64,000 nucleotides of DNA from Pseudomonas sp. B20(2017) (GTDB lineage Bacteria > Pseudomonadota > Gammaproteobacteria > Pseudomonadales > Pseudomonadaceae): the NCBI RefSeq assembly GCF_002113125.1, contig NZ_NEJP01000026.1:1-64000 (forward strand), written 5' to 3'. Shown in pieces: positions 25,218-33,463 of this stretch (positions are counted from its first letter, which is position 1; every line of letters begins with the position of its first letter). Made by a program: the position numbers and the translations under genes. Under the pieces are notes generated by a model. That model was not told the origin of the DNA, did no database searches, and saw only the letters and a program-made list of their open reading frames with translations.

Positions 25218-25589
25218 TCGGTTGCTCCCAAAGTAGGTGTTCCACGTTTATTTTTTTGAGTCGGCGCTCTGGTGTGGCGCCTTTTTTCGTTGCAGCAAAA
25301 GTCATCCATCCGGTCAGCTTTCATGCTGTTAGCAAGAGCTGAGCCAAGGCTTTTCGAAAAGCAAAAAAACGCCCGTCGGCTGCTGAAAAACAGTCGATTG
25401 AGCGTGTTTTCGGGATGCCTCGGTACTGACCGCGGCCGGGATAAGTTGGCTTTTCGGTCAGGAATTAAATTCGGGCTTTTTTTTAGACCGAATTCAGGAG
25501 GCCGCGGAGAATACTGACTCAACGGCCAGGCCTCAAGTGCCCCGCAACAGAGCACCGACGACAGGTAGGGGGCACGGTTGCGGGTCATC
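25218..25589. other. Intergenic region between the two Tsx/OmpK-like genes
   Basis: About 370 bases without a believable gene. It holds a short hairpin GGCGC...GGCGCC followed by T on the plus strand (near 25265), a palindrome GCTTTTCGAAAAGC (about 25351-25364), and AT-rich stretches near 25470-25500. The Shine-Dalgarno and probably the promoter of the downstream copy lie near 25218-25260. A 124-codon open frame on the minus strand has no protein-like features. Confidence 0.5.
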
Positions 25590-26375
25590 TTAGAAGTGCA
25601 CCTTCACCAGCAGGCTGGCGGTGTTCTGGTTGGTGTCGAAACTGTGGGTGCTTTCGACCCCGTATTTGTTTTTCCAGTAGCTGTATTCGGTGCCGACGTA
25701 CACCTGCTTTTCACCCCAGCCGAGGGCTTTGCCCAGGTCGTATTTGATCTGCGGGTTGATGTGCAGGTTGGCGTGATAGGTGCCACGTGAGTTCTGGTCG
25801 TTGTCGACCACCCAGTCCAGATAGCCGTCGATCAGCAGGTCGGAATTGCCCACGGGAATGCTGTAGGACCAGCCGGGAGTGATCTGCCAGACGCCGTCGC
25901 CGGGGCGCGGGCCTTCGGTCTGGCGGCGATAGAAATTCAGGGTGAAATAGTTGAAGCCCGGCACCTTGAGGTCGAAGCCGGGGCCGATCAGGTAGGCCTC
26001 GCTGTCGCCTTCGCCGTACTCGTAGGTCATGGCCAGCAGCACGTCCTTGATCGGGCCGAACTCCAGTTTCTTGTCGAAGATCTTGCCGAACGACAGGCGC
26101 GGGCTGAATTCGCCGTAGAACGCGTGGGGGCCTTTGTTGCGGTCTTCCTGGCCGTTGTAGAAGATCTTGTCGACGAACAGGAAGTTGTCGCCGTACTTCC
26201 ACTTGTCGGCGTGCTCGAATGTCACCGTCTGCTGAATCGACGGGTTGATCGCGAAGTTCCTGCCGTACAGGAAGCTCAGGCTGTTGGTCTGCCACAGCAA
26301 TAAATCGCCGGCCATGGCTTGCGATGCGGCGAGCAGGCCGCCGCTCAACAATACGTTGGTTTGAGTCCGGATCAT
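25590..26375 (-). CDS. Tsx/OmpK-like outer membrane channel, copy 2
   Basis: A 261-residue paralogue of the preceding entry. I start at ATG 26375 (MIRTQTNVLLSGGLL), with AGGGAG in good position; the longer open frame upstream runs through a REP. The signal peptide ends near SQAMA, and the beta-barrel again ends with Phe (VKVHF). Shared blocks include QQTVTFEHADKWKYGDNFLFVDKIFYNG and YYGEFSPRLS-type strands. The two copies differ mainly in loop regions (RNKGPHAFYG against GGVGNNTYYG), which may tune ligand choice. Position between the urate permease and copy 1 suggests delivery of purines or ureides to the periplasm. Confidence 0.82.
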   Translation of the reverse strand: MIRTQTNVLLSGGLLAASQAMAGDLLLWQTNSLSFLYGRNFAINPSIQQTVTFEHADKWKYGDNFLFVDKIFYNGQEDRNKGPHAFYGEFSPRLSFGKIFDKKLEFGPIKDVLLAMTYEYGEGDSEAYLIGPGFDLKVPGFNYFTLNFYRRQTEGPRPGDGVWQITPGWSYSIPVGNSDLLIDGYLDWVVDNDQNSRGTYHANLHINPQIKYDLGKALGWGEKQVYVGTEYSYWKNKYGVESTHSFDTNQNTASLLVKVHF

Positions 26376-26423
26376 CTGTTGCTCCCTCTTGTTTTTATTG
26401 TTTGAGGCAGGGCGTTGCTGACC

Positions 26424-26518
26424 CCTGTGGGAGCGGGCTTGCTCGCGAAAGCGGTGGGTCATTCAACAGTGATGGTGACTGACATGGCCCTTTCGCGAGC
26501 AAGCCCGCTCCCACAAGG
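26424..26518. repeat. Paired REP elements (BIME)
   Basis: CCCCTGTGGGAGCGGGCTTGCTCGCG and its inverted copy around about 45 bp of spacer. It lies between the permease gene and the Tsx/OmpK-like genes, all on the minus strand, so it may separate mRNA segments. Confidence 0.92.
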
Positions 26519-26535
26519 GGATTTCTATGTCGCTG

Positions 26536-27894
26536 TTAATGTTGGTGTGCGTGGCAGTCGTTGATCGCGGCGCGTTCGGCGCCACCGAGAATGTTGAACA
26601 ACAGGTTCAGCGTCAGCGCGCTGAGGGTGGCCATGGCGATCCCGCTGTGGGTGATCGGGCTCATCCACAATGGCAGGTGGGCGAAGAACTCCGGACGCAC
26701 CACCGGGATCAGGCCCATGCCGATGCTCACGGCTACCAGCAATTGGTTGCGACGGTCGCCGATGTCGGCCTCTTGCAGGATCTTGATGCCGGTGGCGGCC
26801 ACCATGCCGAACATCGCAATCGCCGCGCCGCCGAGCACCGCCGGTGGAATCGACGCCACCAGGAACGCCGCTTTCGGCAGCAGACTCAGGACGATCAGCA
26901 AACCGCCGGCGACGATGGTCACCGAACGGCAACGCACGCCGGTCATCTGCACCAGGCCGATGTTCTGTGCGAAGGAGGAGTGAGTGAAGGTGTTGAAGAA
27001 CCCGGCGAAGAACGACGCGCCGGCATCACACAGCAAGCCGCGACGCAGCATGCGCGGGCAGACTTCCTGGCCGGTGATCTTGCCCAGCGCAAGGAACATC
27101 CCGGTGGACTCGACGAAGATGATCACCACCACCAGACACATCGACAGGATCGGTGCCAGTTCGAACTTCGGCATGCCGAAATGCAGCGGGGTGACGAACT
27201 GAACCCACGGCGCGTTGGCCATGCCGCTCAGGTCAACCATGCCGATGGCGCCGCAGAGCACGTAGCCCAGGCACATGCCGATCAGCACGGAAATGTTGAC
27301 CCAGAAACCGCGCATGAAGCGGTGGATCAACAGAATGGTGGCCAGCACCAGTGCGGCGATGGCCAGGTAAATCGGTGAACCGAATTGAGCGGCGCCAGCG
27401 CCGCCACCGGCCCAGTTCACGGCCACGGGAAACAGCGACAAACCGATCGAGGTGATGACCGTGCCGGTCACCAGGGGAGGGAAGAAGCGTACGACCTTGG
27501 ACATGAACGGCGCGATGATCATGCCGAAGAACCCGGCGGCGATGGTGGCGCCGAAGATTCCCTGCAGACCGATGCCCGGCATGCCGGCCATGGCGACCAT
27601 GCTGCCGACGGCGGCGAAACTGGCGCCCATCATCACCGGCATGCGAATACCCATCGGGCCGATGCCCAGGGATTGCACGATGGTGGCGATGCCGGCGACC
27701 AGCAGGTCGGCGTTGATCAGGAAGGCGATTTCTTCACGACTCAGGCCAGCGGCCTGTCCGATGATCAGCGGTACCGCGATGGCGCCGCCGTACATCAGCA
27801 GTACATGTTGCAAACCGACCAGGATCAGTTGCAAAAGGGGCAAACGCTGAATGGCGGGTGCGTCGGGGATGCGCGCTTTGGACAGCTCGGACAT
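26536..27894 (-). CDS. NCS2/NAT purine permease, urate/xanthine type
   Basis: A 452-residue inner-membrane symporter starting at MSELSKARIP (27894); the longer open frame crosses a REP. It has about fourteen helices and the NAT family signature QNIGLVQMTG (310-319), where the final Gly, rather than Arg or Lys, is common in transporters that accept uric acid. The conserved His30 (GLQHV) and Glu262 (VESTG) of the family are present. It imports urate or xanthine with protons. It follows puuD in the urate degradation gene set, which makes urate the likely main substrate. A REP doublet separates it from puuD. Confidence 0.88.
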   Translation of the reverse strand: MSELSKARIPDAPAIQRLPLLQLILVGLQHVLLMYGGAIAVPLIIGQAAGLSREEIAFLINADLLVAGIATIVQSLGIGPMGIRMPVMMGASFAAVGSMVAMAGMPGIGLQGIFGATIAAGFFGMIIAPFMSKVVRFFPPLVTGTVITSIGLSLFPVAVNWAGGGAGAAQFGSPIYLAIAALVLATILLIHRFMRGFWVNISVLIGMCLGYVLCGAIGMVDLSGMANAPWVQFVTPLHFGMPKFELAPILSMCLVVVIIFVESTGMFLALGKITGQEVCPRMLRRGLLCDAGASFFAGFFNTFTHSSFAQNIGLVQMTGVRCRSVTIVAGGLLIVLSLLPKAAFLVASIPPAVLGGAAIAMFGMVAATGIKILQEADIGDRRNQLLVAVSIGMGLIPVVRPEFFAHLPLWMSPITHSGIAMATLSALTLNLLFNILGGAERAAINDCHAHQH

Positions 27895-27986
27895 GCAACA
27901 CCTCGGATCTTTTTTATTCTTGTGATGAACAGCGGCCGGGTTGCTTGCCGCTGTCCTCTTTGCATCAGGTAAACCGCGTTGCGGCG

Positions 27987-28052
27987 ATTCGCGAGCAGGC
28001 TCGCTCCCACAGGTACTGCATGACCTGTGTGGGAGCGAGCTTGCTCGCGAAG
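27987..28052. repeat. Paired REP elements (BIME)
   Basis: TTCGCGAGCAGGCTCGCTCCCAC and TGTGGGAGCGAGCTTGCTCGCGAA in head-to-head order with the short spacer AGGTACTGCATGACC, itself partly symmetric. It lies between puuD and the permease gene. Confidence 0.92.
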
Positions 28053-28064
28053 CTTTTTTGCTAC

Positions 28065-29378
28065 TTAGTTGGTCTGGGCTCCCTGGGCGATCCATGCACC
28101 GATCAGGTCACGTTCCTGCTGGGTCATCTGTGTGATGTTGCCCAGTGGCATGATCTGCGTGGTGATGGCTTGCGCCTGGATCCGTGCCGCGTTCTGGCGG
28201 ATCTGCTCGGGGGTGTCGAACATCACACCGGCCGGGGCAGCGCTGAACAGCGGGCTGGTCGGTTTGGCCGAATGGCAGACCGCGCAGCGTTCCTGGATTA
28301 CCGTGTGCACCTTGTCGAAACCCGGGCCGGCGTTGGAAGCCTGAGCGGGAGCGGCGGCCGGTGCAGCAGGGGCTGCTGGTTGCGCCGCTTCAGCTGGCTT
28401 CGCGCCACCACCCAAAGCCGTTTCCGGCAGCGGCTGGTACTCGATTTTCGCAGGTGCCTTGGCCACGTCCGGCGCGGTCGACATCGGCGCAGGGCCGGTG
28501 ACGTACGCCAGACTGATCATGCCCACCGCTGCAACCGGCAGGGTCCAGGCAAACTTGTGGCTGTCGTGACGGGTGTTGAAGTAGTGACGCACCAACACCG
28601 CCAACACCGCGATCCCGGCCAGGATCAGCCAGTTGTACTGGCTGCCGTAAGTGCTCGGGAAGTGGTTGCTGATCATGATGAACAGCACCGGCAGGGTGAA
28701 GTAGTTGTTGTGACGCGAACGCAGCAGGCCTTTGGCCGGCAGGGCCGGATCCGGCGTGCGGTTCTCGGCGATCGCGGCCACCAGTGCGCGCTGCGCCGGC
28801 ATGATGATGCGGAACACGTTGCCGACCATGATGGTGCCGATGATCGCGCCGACGTGCAGGTATGCACCACGACCGCTGAACACCTTGCTGAAGCCATACG
28901 CCGCGCCGATGATCAGCACGAACAGGATGAAGCCGAGCAGGGCAGGTTTCTTGCCCAGAGGCGAATCGCAGAGGAAGTCGTAGATGAACCAGCCGGCGAT
29001 CAGTGAACCGATGCCGATGGCCACGCCTTCAGGGCCGGACAGGCCGCTGCCGGGTGCCACGAGGTAAAGCACGGGGTTGGAGTAGAACACCACGCAAAGG
29101 AGCGCGATCCCCGACATCCAGGTGAAGTAGGCTTCCCATTTGAACCAGTGCAGGTTCTCCGGCATCGACGGAGGGGCCAGTTTGTATTTTTCCAGGTGAT
29201 AGATACCGCCGCCGTGGATCGCCCACAGATCACCGGCAAGACCGGTTTTCGGGTTGACGCGGTTGAGGTTGTTCTCCAGCCAGACGAAGTAGAACGACGC
29301 GCCGATCCAGGCCACGCCAGTGATCATGTGAACCCAGCGCACGCTCAGGTTCAGCCATTCCAACAGATGTGCTTCCAC
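28065..29378 (-). CDS. puuD: Membrane-bound urate hydroxylase PuuD with C-terminal cytochrome c
   Basis: A 437-residue protein with about eight membrane helices (from WVHMITGVAWIGASFYFVW to about residue 295), an Ala/Pro-rich linker (about 300-350) and a C-terminal cytochrome c domain. The haem site is CAVCH (365-369), with a likely Met410 ligand in TQIMPLGN. PuuD converts urate to 5-hydroxyisourate and sends electrons to the respiratory chain, instead of making hydrogen peroxide as soluble uricase does. It sits in the same strand series as allA, alc, uraD and puuE, next to the urate permease. It supplies the substrate for UraH, encoded divergently at 33005. Confidence 0.93.
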   Translation of the reverse strand: MEAHLLEWLNLSVRWVHMITGVAWIGASFYFVWLENNLNRVNPKTGLAGDLWAIHGGGIYHLEKYKLAPPSMPENLHWFKWEAYFTWMSGIALLCVVFYSNPVLYLVAPGSGLSGPEGVAIGIGSLIAGWFIYDFLCDSPLGKKPALLGFILFVLIIGAAYGFSKVFSGRGAYLHVGAIIGTIMVGNVFRIIMPAQRALVAAIAENRTPDPALPAKGLLRSRHNNYFTLPVLFIMISNHFPSTYGSQYNWLILAGIAVLAVLVRHYFNTRHDSHKFAWTLPVAAVGMISLAYVTGPAPMSTAPDVAKAPAKIEYQPLPETALGGGAKPAEAAQPAAPAAPAAAPAQASNAGPGFDKVHTVIQERCAVCHSAKPTSPLFSAAPAGVMFDTPEQIRQNAARIQAQAITTQIMPLGNITQMTQQERDLIGAWIAQGAQTN

Positions 29379-29429
29379 AGTCTTTACCTCTCGCCCGTCA
29401 CTCTTGTTGTCGAGTGATCGGACCTTCTC

Positions 29430-29933
29430 TTATTGGTGGGGGGCGAGGATCAAACGCTCATCCTCTTTGAAAAAATGCTCATCGCAGTTATTGCCTGTGC
29501 CACTGCGATCAACCACCAGGAAGTCATCCCGCTTTTCGATCGTCAGCACCGGGTGGTGCCAGACGCCGCGATGGTAATTGATGCCCTGCCTGCCGTTGGT
29601 GACGAAGGCGCGGACCAAGCCTGATACAGGTACATCGCCAAGTGGCGCGACCACGATCAGAAAGGGGTTGCCGAGCAGCGGAATGAAAGCCTGGCTGCCC
29701 AGCGGATGGCGTTCCAGCATGCTGACGGTCAACGGCATGTCCTGCGCGTCGGCGCGGAAGATGCTGATGATCGCGTTGTCCTCAGGCGTTGCGGTTTCGA
29801 CCGTCGCCAGTTTGTGGAAGCGCATGGTCGAACCGTTGTTGATCATGAAGTGATCGCTGCCGTCGGTTTCGATCACGTCACCGAAAGGGGCGAAGGCTTC
29901 TTTGGTCAGCGGTTCAATCGTCAGTGTGCGCAT
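29430..29933 (-). CDS. allA: Ureidoglycolate lyase
   Basis: A 167-residue cupin-like enzyme starting at MRTLTIEPLTKEAFAPFGDVIE; the longer frame starts in a REP. The family blocks HPLGSQAFIPL (about 74-84) and NYHRGVWHHPVLTI are present. AllA splits ureidoglycolate into glyoxylate and urea, the last step of this pathway. It follows alc (gap of about 115 bases with a REP) and precedes puuD, so the three enzymes lie in one direction. The original length and both signature blocks are intact. Confidence 0.93.
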   Translation of the reverse strand: MRTLTIEPLTKEAFAPFGDVIETDGSDHFMINNGSTMRFHKLATVETATPEDNAIISIFRADAQDMPLTVSMLERHPLGSQAFIPLLGNPFLIVVAPLGDVPVSGLVRAFVTNGRQGINYHRGVWHHPVLTIEKRDDFLVVDRSGTGNNCDEHFFKEDERLILAPHQ

Positions 29934-29974
29934 GCTGTTCTTCTTTTCCGAATTCTGTGTTGTTTGATCTGACG

Positions 29975-30042
29975 CTTTCGCGAGCAAGCTCGCTCCCACA
30001 GGAGTTGCGATCAATGTGGGAGCGGGCTTGCTCGCGAAGGGC
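29975..30042. repeat. Paired REP elements (BIME)
   Basis: TTTCGCGAGCAAGCTCGCTCCCACA and TGTGGGAGCGGGCTTGCTCGCGAA with a short spacer (GGAGTTGCGATCAA), between alc and allA inside the ureide gene series. Confidence 0.92.
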
Positions 30043-30049
30043 GCACCGC

Positions 30050-31045
30050 TTATTTAGCGACCTTGCCGAGAACGCGCAGGCGGCTCACGCCACCGTCCGG
30101 GAACACGTTCAGACGGATGTGGGTGATCGGGCCAAGGGCCTTGATCTGCTCGACGAAGGTGTGTTCGGCGTGCATTTCCAGCTTCTGGCTTGGCAGCAGT
30201 TCGCGCCAGAACAGCGACTGGGTTTCGATCTGGCTGTCGGTGCCGCCCTTGACGAACGCGCCCTGGATCGAGCAGGTGTCCGGGTAGTTGCCCTTGAAGT
30301 GCAGGGTGTCGACGATGATTTTTTCGATCTCGCCCGGGTGACCCAGCGCGACGATGACCCAGTCATTGCCTGGCGTGCGACGACGTGCGGTTTCCCAGCC
30401 GTCGCCCATGTTGATGCCGCGGCCCGGGTTGAGGATGTTGCTCATGCGGCCGAAGTGTTCGTCGGAGCAGGCGAGGGCGCGGCCACCGTTGAGGGCTGCA
30501 GCCAGGTCGACTTGCTCGTTGTCGCCGACAGCCGACCAGTCGCGGAACGGAATGCCGTACACGCGCAGACGGGCCACGCCGCCATCCGGGTAGATGTTGA
30601 AGCGCAGGTGGCTGAACGCCTTGTCGTTGCTGATTTCGTGGTAGTGGTGGCTGTTGCCCTGCAGTTCGACGGCCGACAGCACTTCAGTCCACTGGGTGTT
30701 TTCGTCCGGCTCGCCCGACGCCAGGAAGCACGCTTCCAGCGAGGCCGATGGCGGAAAGTTGCCGGTGAAGAATGAAGTGTCGATGTCCACGCCTTTGATC
30801 GAACCCGGTACGCCCAGGCGGATCACCGCGCTGTCGTAGCCTTCGAAGCGCTTGCGGCGCGATTCCCAGCCGTCCATCCACTTGCCGTTGTCATCGAACA
30901 CGCCCTCCTTCCACACGGCCGGGGTCGGCTGAAACAGACGGTTGGCGTCTGCGAACCAGTCATCGGTGACCGAGATGATTTTGGTGCCCAGACGGGCATC
31001 GGCCAGGTTGACGAATTTCTCGAAAGGTACGGCGTAAGCTTTCAT
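30050..31045 (-). CDS. alc: Allantoicase
   Basis: A 331-residue enzyme made of two similar jelly-roll halves; each has the repeat DGWESRRKR / DGWETARRR and a later FPDGGVxRLRV or YPDGGVARLRV motif. The starting sequence MKAYAVPFEKFVNLADARLGTKIISVTDDWFA is standard. Alc hydrolyses allantoate to ureidoglycolate and urea. It is flanked by uraD upstream and allA downstream on the same strand, matching pathway order. No damage is seen. Confidence 0.95.
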   Translation of the reverse strand: MKAYAVPFEKFVNLADARLGTKIISVTDDWFADANRLFQPTPAVWKEGVFDDNGKWMDGWESRRKRFEGYDSAVIRLGVPGSIKGVDIDTSFFTGNFPPSASLEACFLASGEPDENTQWTEVLSAVELQGNSHHYHEISNDKAFSHLRFNIYPDGGVARLRVYGIPFRDWSAVGDNEQVDLAAALNGGRALACSDEHFGRMSNILNPGRGINMGDGWETARRRTPGNDWVIVALGHPGEIEKIIVDTLHFKGNYPDTCSIQGAFVKGGTDSQIETQSLFWRELLPSQKLEMHAEHTFVEQIKALGPITHIRLNVFPDGGVSRLRVLGKVAK

Positions 31046-31135
31046 TCTTCTTGTCTGCCTTTAAATAAGTGGCTTGGGATGCTTGCAAGGCCCTGGGAAA
31101 CACAAGCGTTCTAGAGGTTTCTCGGGCCAGGCTTG

Positions 31136-31651
31136 CTAGAGAGTCAGTAATCGGAACAGGGCGATCTTGTTGATCTCCGCCAGCGCGCATTTGAACTCGG
31201 TGTTGACCGGGTTGTGAATGCGCGTTTCGAACGCCGCGAGGATCTGATGCCGGTTGCTGCCTTTTACCGCCATGATGAAGGGAAACTTGAACTTGGCTTT
31301 GTAGGCGTCGTTCAGCTCGGTGAAGCGCTGGAACTCTTCGGCCGTGCATTGGTGAATACCGGCGCCAGCCTGTTCATTGGTGCTGGCTTCGGTCAACTCG
31401 CCTTGGACGGCAGCTTTGCCGGCCAGGTCCGGGTGAGCGTTGATCAGTGCCAGCTGACTGGCGTGATCGGCGCTCAACAGAATGTCGCTCATGCGCTGGT
31501 GCAGGGTTTCGATCTGGTCGATCGACGTGTCCTGGCCCAGGTCGAAGGCCTTTTCGGCTACCCATGGCGAATGTTCGTAGATGTCGGCGAAGGCTTTGAC
31601 GAAGGCGTCGCGGCTCAGGGTCGACGGTTTCAGGGTTTGAAAGGTGCTCAT
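31136..31651 (-). CDS. uraD: 2-oxo-4-hydroxy-4-carboxy-5-ureidoimidazoline (OHCU) decarboxylase
   Basis: A 171-residue all-helical enzyme starting at MSTFQTLKPSTLSRDAF, whose ATG overlaps the puuE stop by four bases (ATGA), showing coupled translation. The family motif NAHPDLAGKA (about 71-80) contains the catalytic His, and FPFIMAVKGSNRHQILAAFE is the other conserved block. UraD turns OHCU into S-allantoin, the product needed by allantoinase. It stands second in the puuE-uraD-alc-allA-puuD series. Confidence 0.95.
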   Translation of the reverse strand: MSTFQTLKPSTLSRDAFVKAFADIYEHSPWVAEKAFDLGQDTSIDQIETLHQRMSDILLSADHASQLALINAHPDLAGKAAVQGELTEASTNEQAGAGIHQCTAEEFQRFTELNDAYKAKFKFPFIMAVKGSNRHQILAAFETRIHNPVNTEFKCALAEINKIALFRLLTL

Positions 31652-32574
31652 TTGGCAGCCCCTTGGTACGGGTGGGTTTCGTGCCAGTGACGCGCGATGT
31701 CGACGCGGCGGCTGAACCACACCTGTTCATGACTTTTAGCGTATTCGATAAAGCGCTTGAGCGAAGCCAGACGCGCCGGACGGCCCACCAGACGGCAGTG
31801 CAGACCGATCGACAGCATCTTCGGTGCTTCGGCGCCTTCGGCGTAAAGCACGTCGAACGCGTCTTTGAGGTATTCGAAGAAATCGTCGCCCTTGTTGAAA
31901 CCCTGGACCTGGGTGAAGCGCATGTCGTTGGTGTCCAGGGTGTACGGGATAACCAGGTGCGGCTTGCCGGTCGGGTTGTTCGGTTCCCAGTAGGGCAGGT
32001 CGTCGTCGTAGGTGTCGCAGTCGTAGAGGAAACCGCCTTCTTCCATCACCAGTCGACGGGTGTTCGGACCGGTGCGGCCGGTGTACCAGCCCAGCGGACG
32101 CTCGCCGGTGAGTTCGGTGAGGATGCGGATCGCTTCGAGCATGTGCTCGCGTTCCTGCGCCTCGTCCATGTACTGGTAGTCGATCCAGCGGTAGCCGTGG
32201 CTGCAGATCTCGTGACCGGCCTCGACCATCGCGCGGATCACGTCCGGGTGACGCTGGGCGGCCATGGCCACGGCGAAGATGGTCAACGGAATGTCGAATT
32301 CCTTGAACAGTTTCAGGATCCGCCAGACGCCGGCACGGCTGCCATACTCGTAAAGCGATTCCATGCTCATGTTGCGCGCGCCTTGCAGAGGCTGGGCCGC
32401 GACCATTTCCGAGAGGAAGGCTTCCGATTCTTTGTCGCCGTGCAGAATGTTGCGCTCGCCGCCTTCTTCGTAATTGAGTACGAACGACAGGGCGATCCGG
32501 GCATTGCCCGGCCAGTGTGGGTGAGGAGGGTTACTGCCGTAACCGATCAGGTCGCGTGGGTAGTCAGCGCTCAC
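31648..32574 (-). CDS. puuE: Allantoinase PuuE, polysaccharide-deacetylase fold
   Basis: A 308-residue allantoinase unrelated to the metal-dependent AllB type. It begins MSADYPRDLIGYGSNPPHPHWPGNARIAL and has the conserved stretches MESLYEYGSRAGVWR, GHEICSHGYRW and ERPLGWYTGRTGPNTR. It opens the ring of allantoin to give allantoate for Alc. It is the first gene of the minus-strand operon; upstream lies a 430-base control region with a perfect palindrome TTGTATACAA over the presumed -10 and the divergent uraH gene. Loss of AllB-type metal site is normal for this family. Confidence 0.95.
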   Translation of the reverse strand: MSADYPRDLIGYGSNPPHPHWPGNARIALSFVLNYEEGGERNILHGDKESEAFLSEMVAAQPLQGARNMSMESLYEYGSRAGVWRILKLFKEFDIPLTIFAVAMAAQRHPDVIRAMVEAGHEICSHGYRWIDYQYMDEAQEREHMLEAIRILTELTGERPLGWYTGRTGPNTRRLVMEEGGFLYDCDTYDDDLPYWEPNNPTGKPHLVIPYTLDTNDMRFTQVQGFNKGDDFFEYLKDAFDVLYAEGAEAPKMLSIGLHCRLVGRPARLASLKRFIEYAKSHEQVWFSRRVDIARHWHETHPYQGAAK

Positions 32575-32657
32575 TGCAGTCTTCCTTCTTATTCGTTGAC
32601 AGATTGTGTGGCGCCCTGAAGTTTGGATGGCAGGCTGGCGTCACAGCGATGGGCTGA

Positions 32658-32667
32658 TTGTATACAA
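32658..32667. promoter_or_regulatory. Palindromic operator TTGTATACAA at the puuE promoter
   Basis: A perfect 10-bp palindrome that overlaps the likely minus-strand -10 hexamer (TATACA, with TTACAA 16 bases before it). Such GTATAC-type sites are known for FadR-subfamily GntR repressors. A regulator bound here would block the puuE operon. Confidence 0.6.
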
Positions 32668-32863
32668 CTTTATTCTCAATTTGTAAGCCTGATTTTTCGC
32701 ATTTTTCACCGGCTGTCATCTTTTGCTGTTATTGGCGTGAGCCTGCAAGAAACCTGCCTGACCAGTCAGCTAATGGATTGGGGGTTCAATGGATGCAAGG
32801 TTAAACGGCAAATCACCGTGAAATCGAAGGATGGCGGGGGTAGGAGGAAAAATGTCGTTTTTA

Positions 32864-32873
32864 TTGTGTACAA
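32864..32873. promoter_or_regulatory. Palindromic operator TTGTGTACAA at the uraH promoter
   Basis: ATTGTGTACAAT is symmetric apart from one central pair and has the same core as the site before puuE. It overlaps a possible plus-strand -10 (TACAAT) about 130 bases before uraH. Confidence 0.6.
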
Positions 32874-33004
32874 TTTTTTTGAAAAGTGTCTTAATAAATC
32901 GCTCGCCGCAGCTTTTCGTGCTCCGAAACGGTGCGGTCTCCTTTTCAACTGACTTCGGGAGGCGCGAAGTCTGACTGCTCCACGCAGGCAGGCGCGCAGA
33001 ATCA

Positions 33005-33358
33005 ATGGGACGTTTGACAACACACGTTTTGGACGCTGCACACGGTTGCCCGGGCAGCTCGATCAAGGTCGAGCTGTACCGCGTTGAAGGTTCGCACCTG
33101 GAATTGGTCGCCAGTGCGCTTACCAACAGCGATGGCCGGGTCGATGCGCCGCTGCTGCAAGGCGATGACTACCGTACCGGTGTCTATCAGGTTCAGTTCC
33201 ATGCCGGCGATTACTACCGCGCCCGTGGCGTCCAGTTGCCGGAGCCGGCATTCCTGGACGTGGTTGTGCTGCGGTTCGGCATCTCTGCCGAACAGGATCA
33301 CTACCACGTACCGTTGCTGATCTCGCCTTACAGCTATTCCACCTATCGGGGCAGCTGA
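33005..33358 (+). CDS. uraH: 5-hydroxyisourate hydrolase
   Basis: A 117-residue transthyretin-related enzyme. The N terminus MGRLTTHVLDAAHGCPG carries the family motif with the catalytic His7, and the C terminus ends with YRGS, the signature that distinguishes the hydrolase from true transthyretin. It converts 5-hydroxyisourate, made by PuuD, into OHCU for UraD. It is transcribed away from the puuE operon and has its own terminator (33417). With it, every step from urate to glyoxylate is encoded within about 5 kb. Confidence 0.96.
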   Translation: MGRLTTHVLDAAHGCPGSSIKVELYRVEGSHLELVASALTNSDGRVDAPLLQGDDYRTGVYQVQFHAGDYYRARGVQLPEPAFLDVVVLRFGISAEQDHYHVPLLISPYSYSTYRGS

Positions 33359-33416
33359 CCCCCAAGCAGCTGCCCCCACCGGGAAGCGACTGCGCATATA
33401 GCTTCTTTGGTCTTTC

Positions 33417-33443
33417 GCCCGCTCACACTGCGGGCTTTTTTTT
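33417..33443 (+). terminator. Terminator of uraH
   Basis: GCCCGC-TCACACT-GCGGGC followed by eight T. It also lies just past the stop of the convergent 546-residue gene. Confidence 0.85.
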
Positions 33444-33463
33444 ATTCTCGCGACTGCGCTCTC

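Larger units (their letters stand above)
32575..33004. other. Divergent control region of puuE and uraH
   Basis: About 430 bases with no gene. It contains two TTGTRTACAA palindromes (separate entries), a -35-like TTACAA with a 16-base spacer to TATACA on the minus strand in front of puuE, and AT-rich DNA before uraH. The middle part (32690-32850) shows nothing I can name. Confidence 0.6.

Noticed and set aside
25265..25290. Terminator GGCGC...GGCGCC + T
   Set aside because: The T-run is on the plus strand where no gene precedes it, and the stem is short.
25214..25588. 124-codon minus-strand open frame
   Set aside because: Leads into the next gene in another phase, has no ribosome binding site and no protein-like pattern.
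27858..29006. 382-codon plus-strand frame
   Set aside because: Antisense to puuD and crosses a REP.
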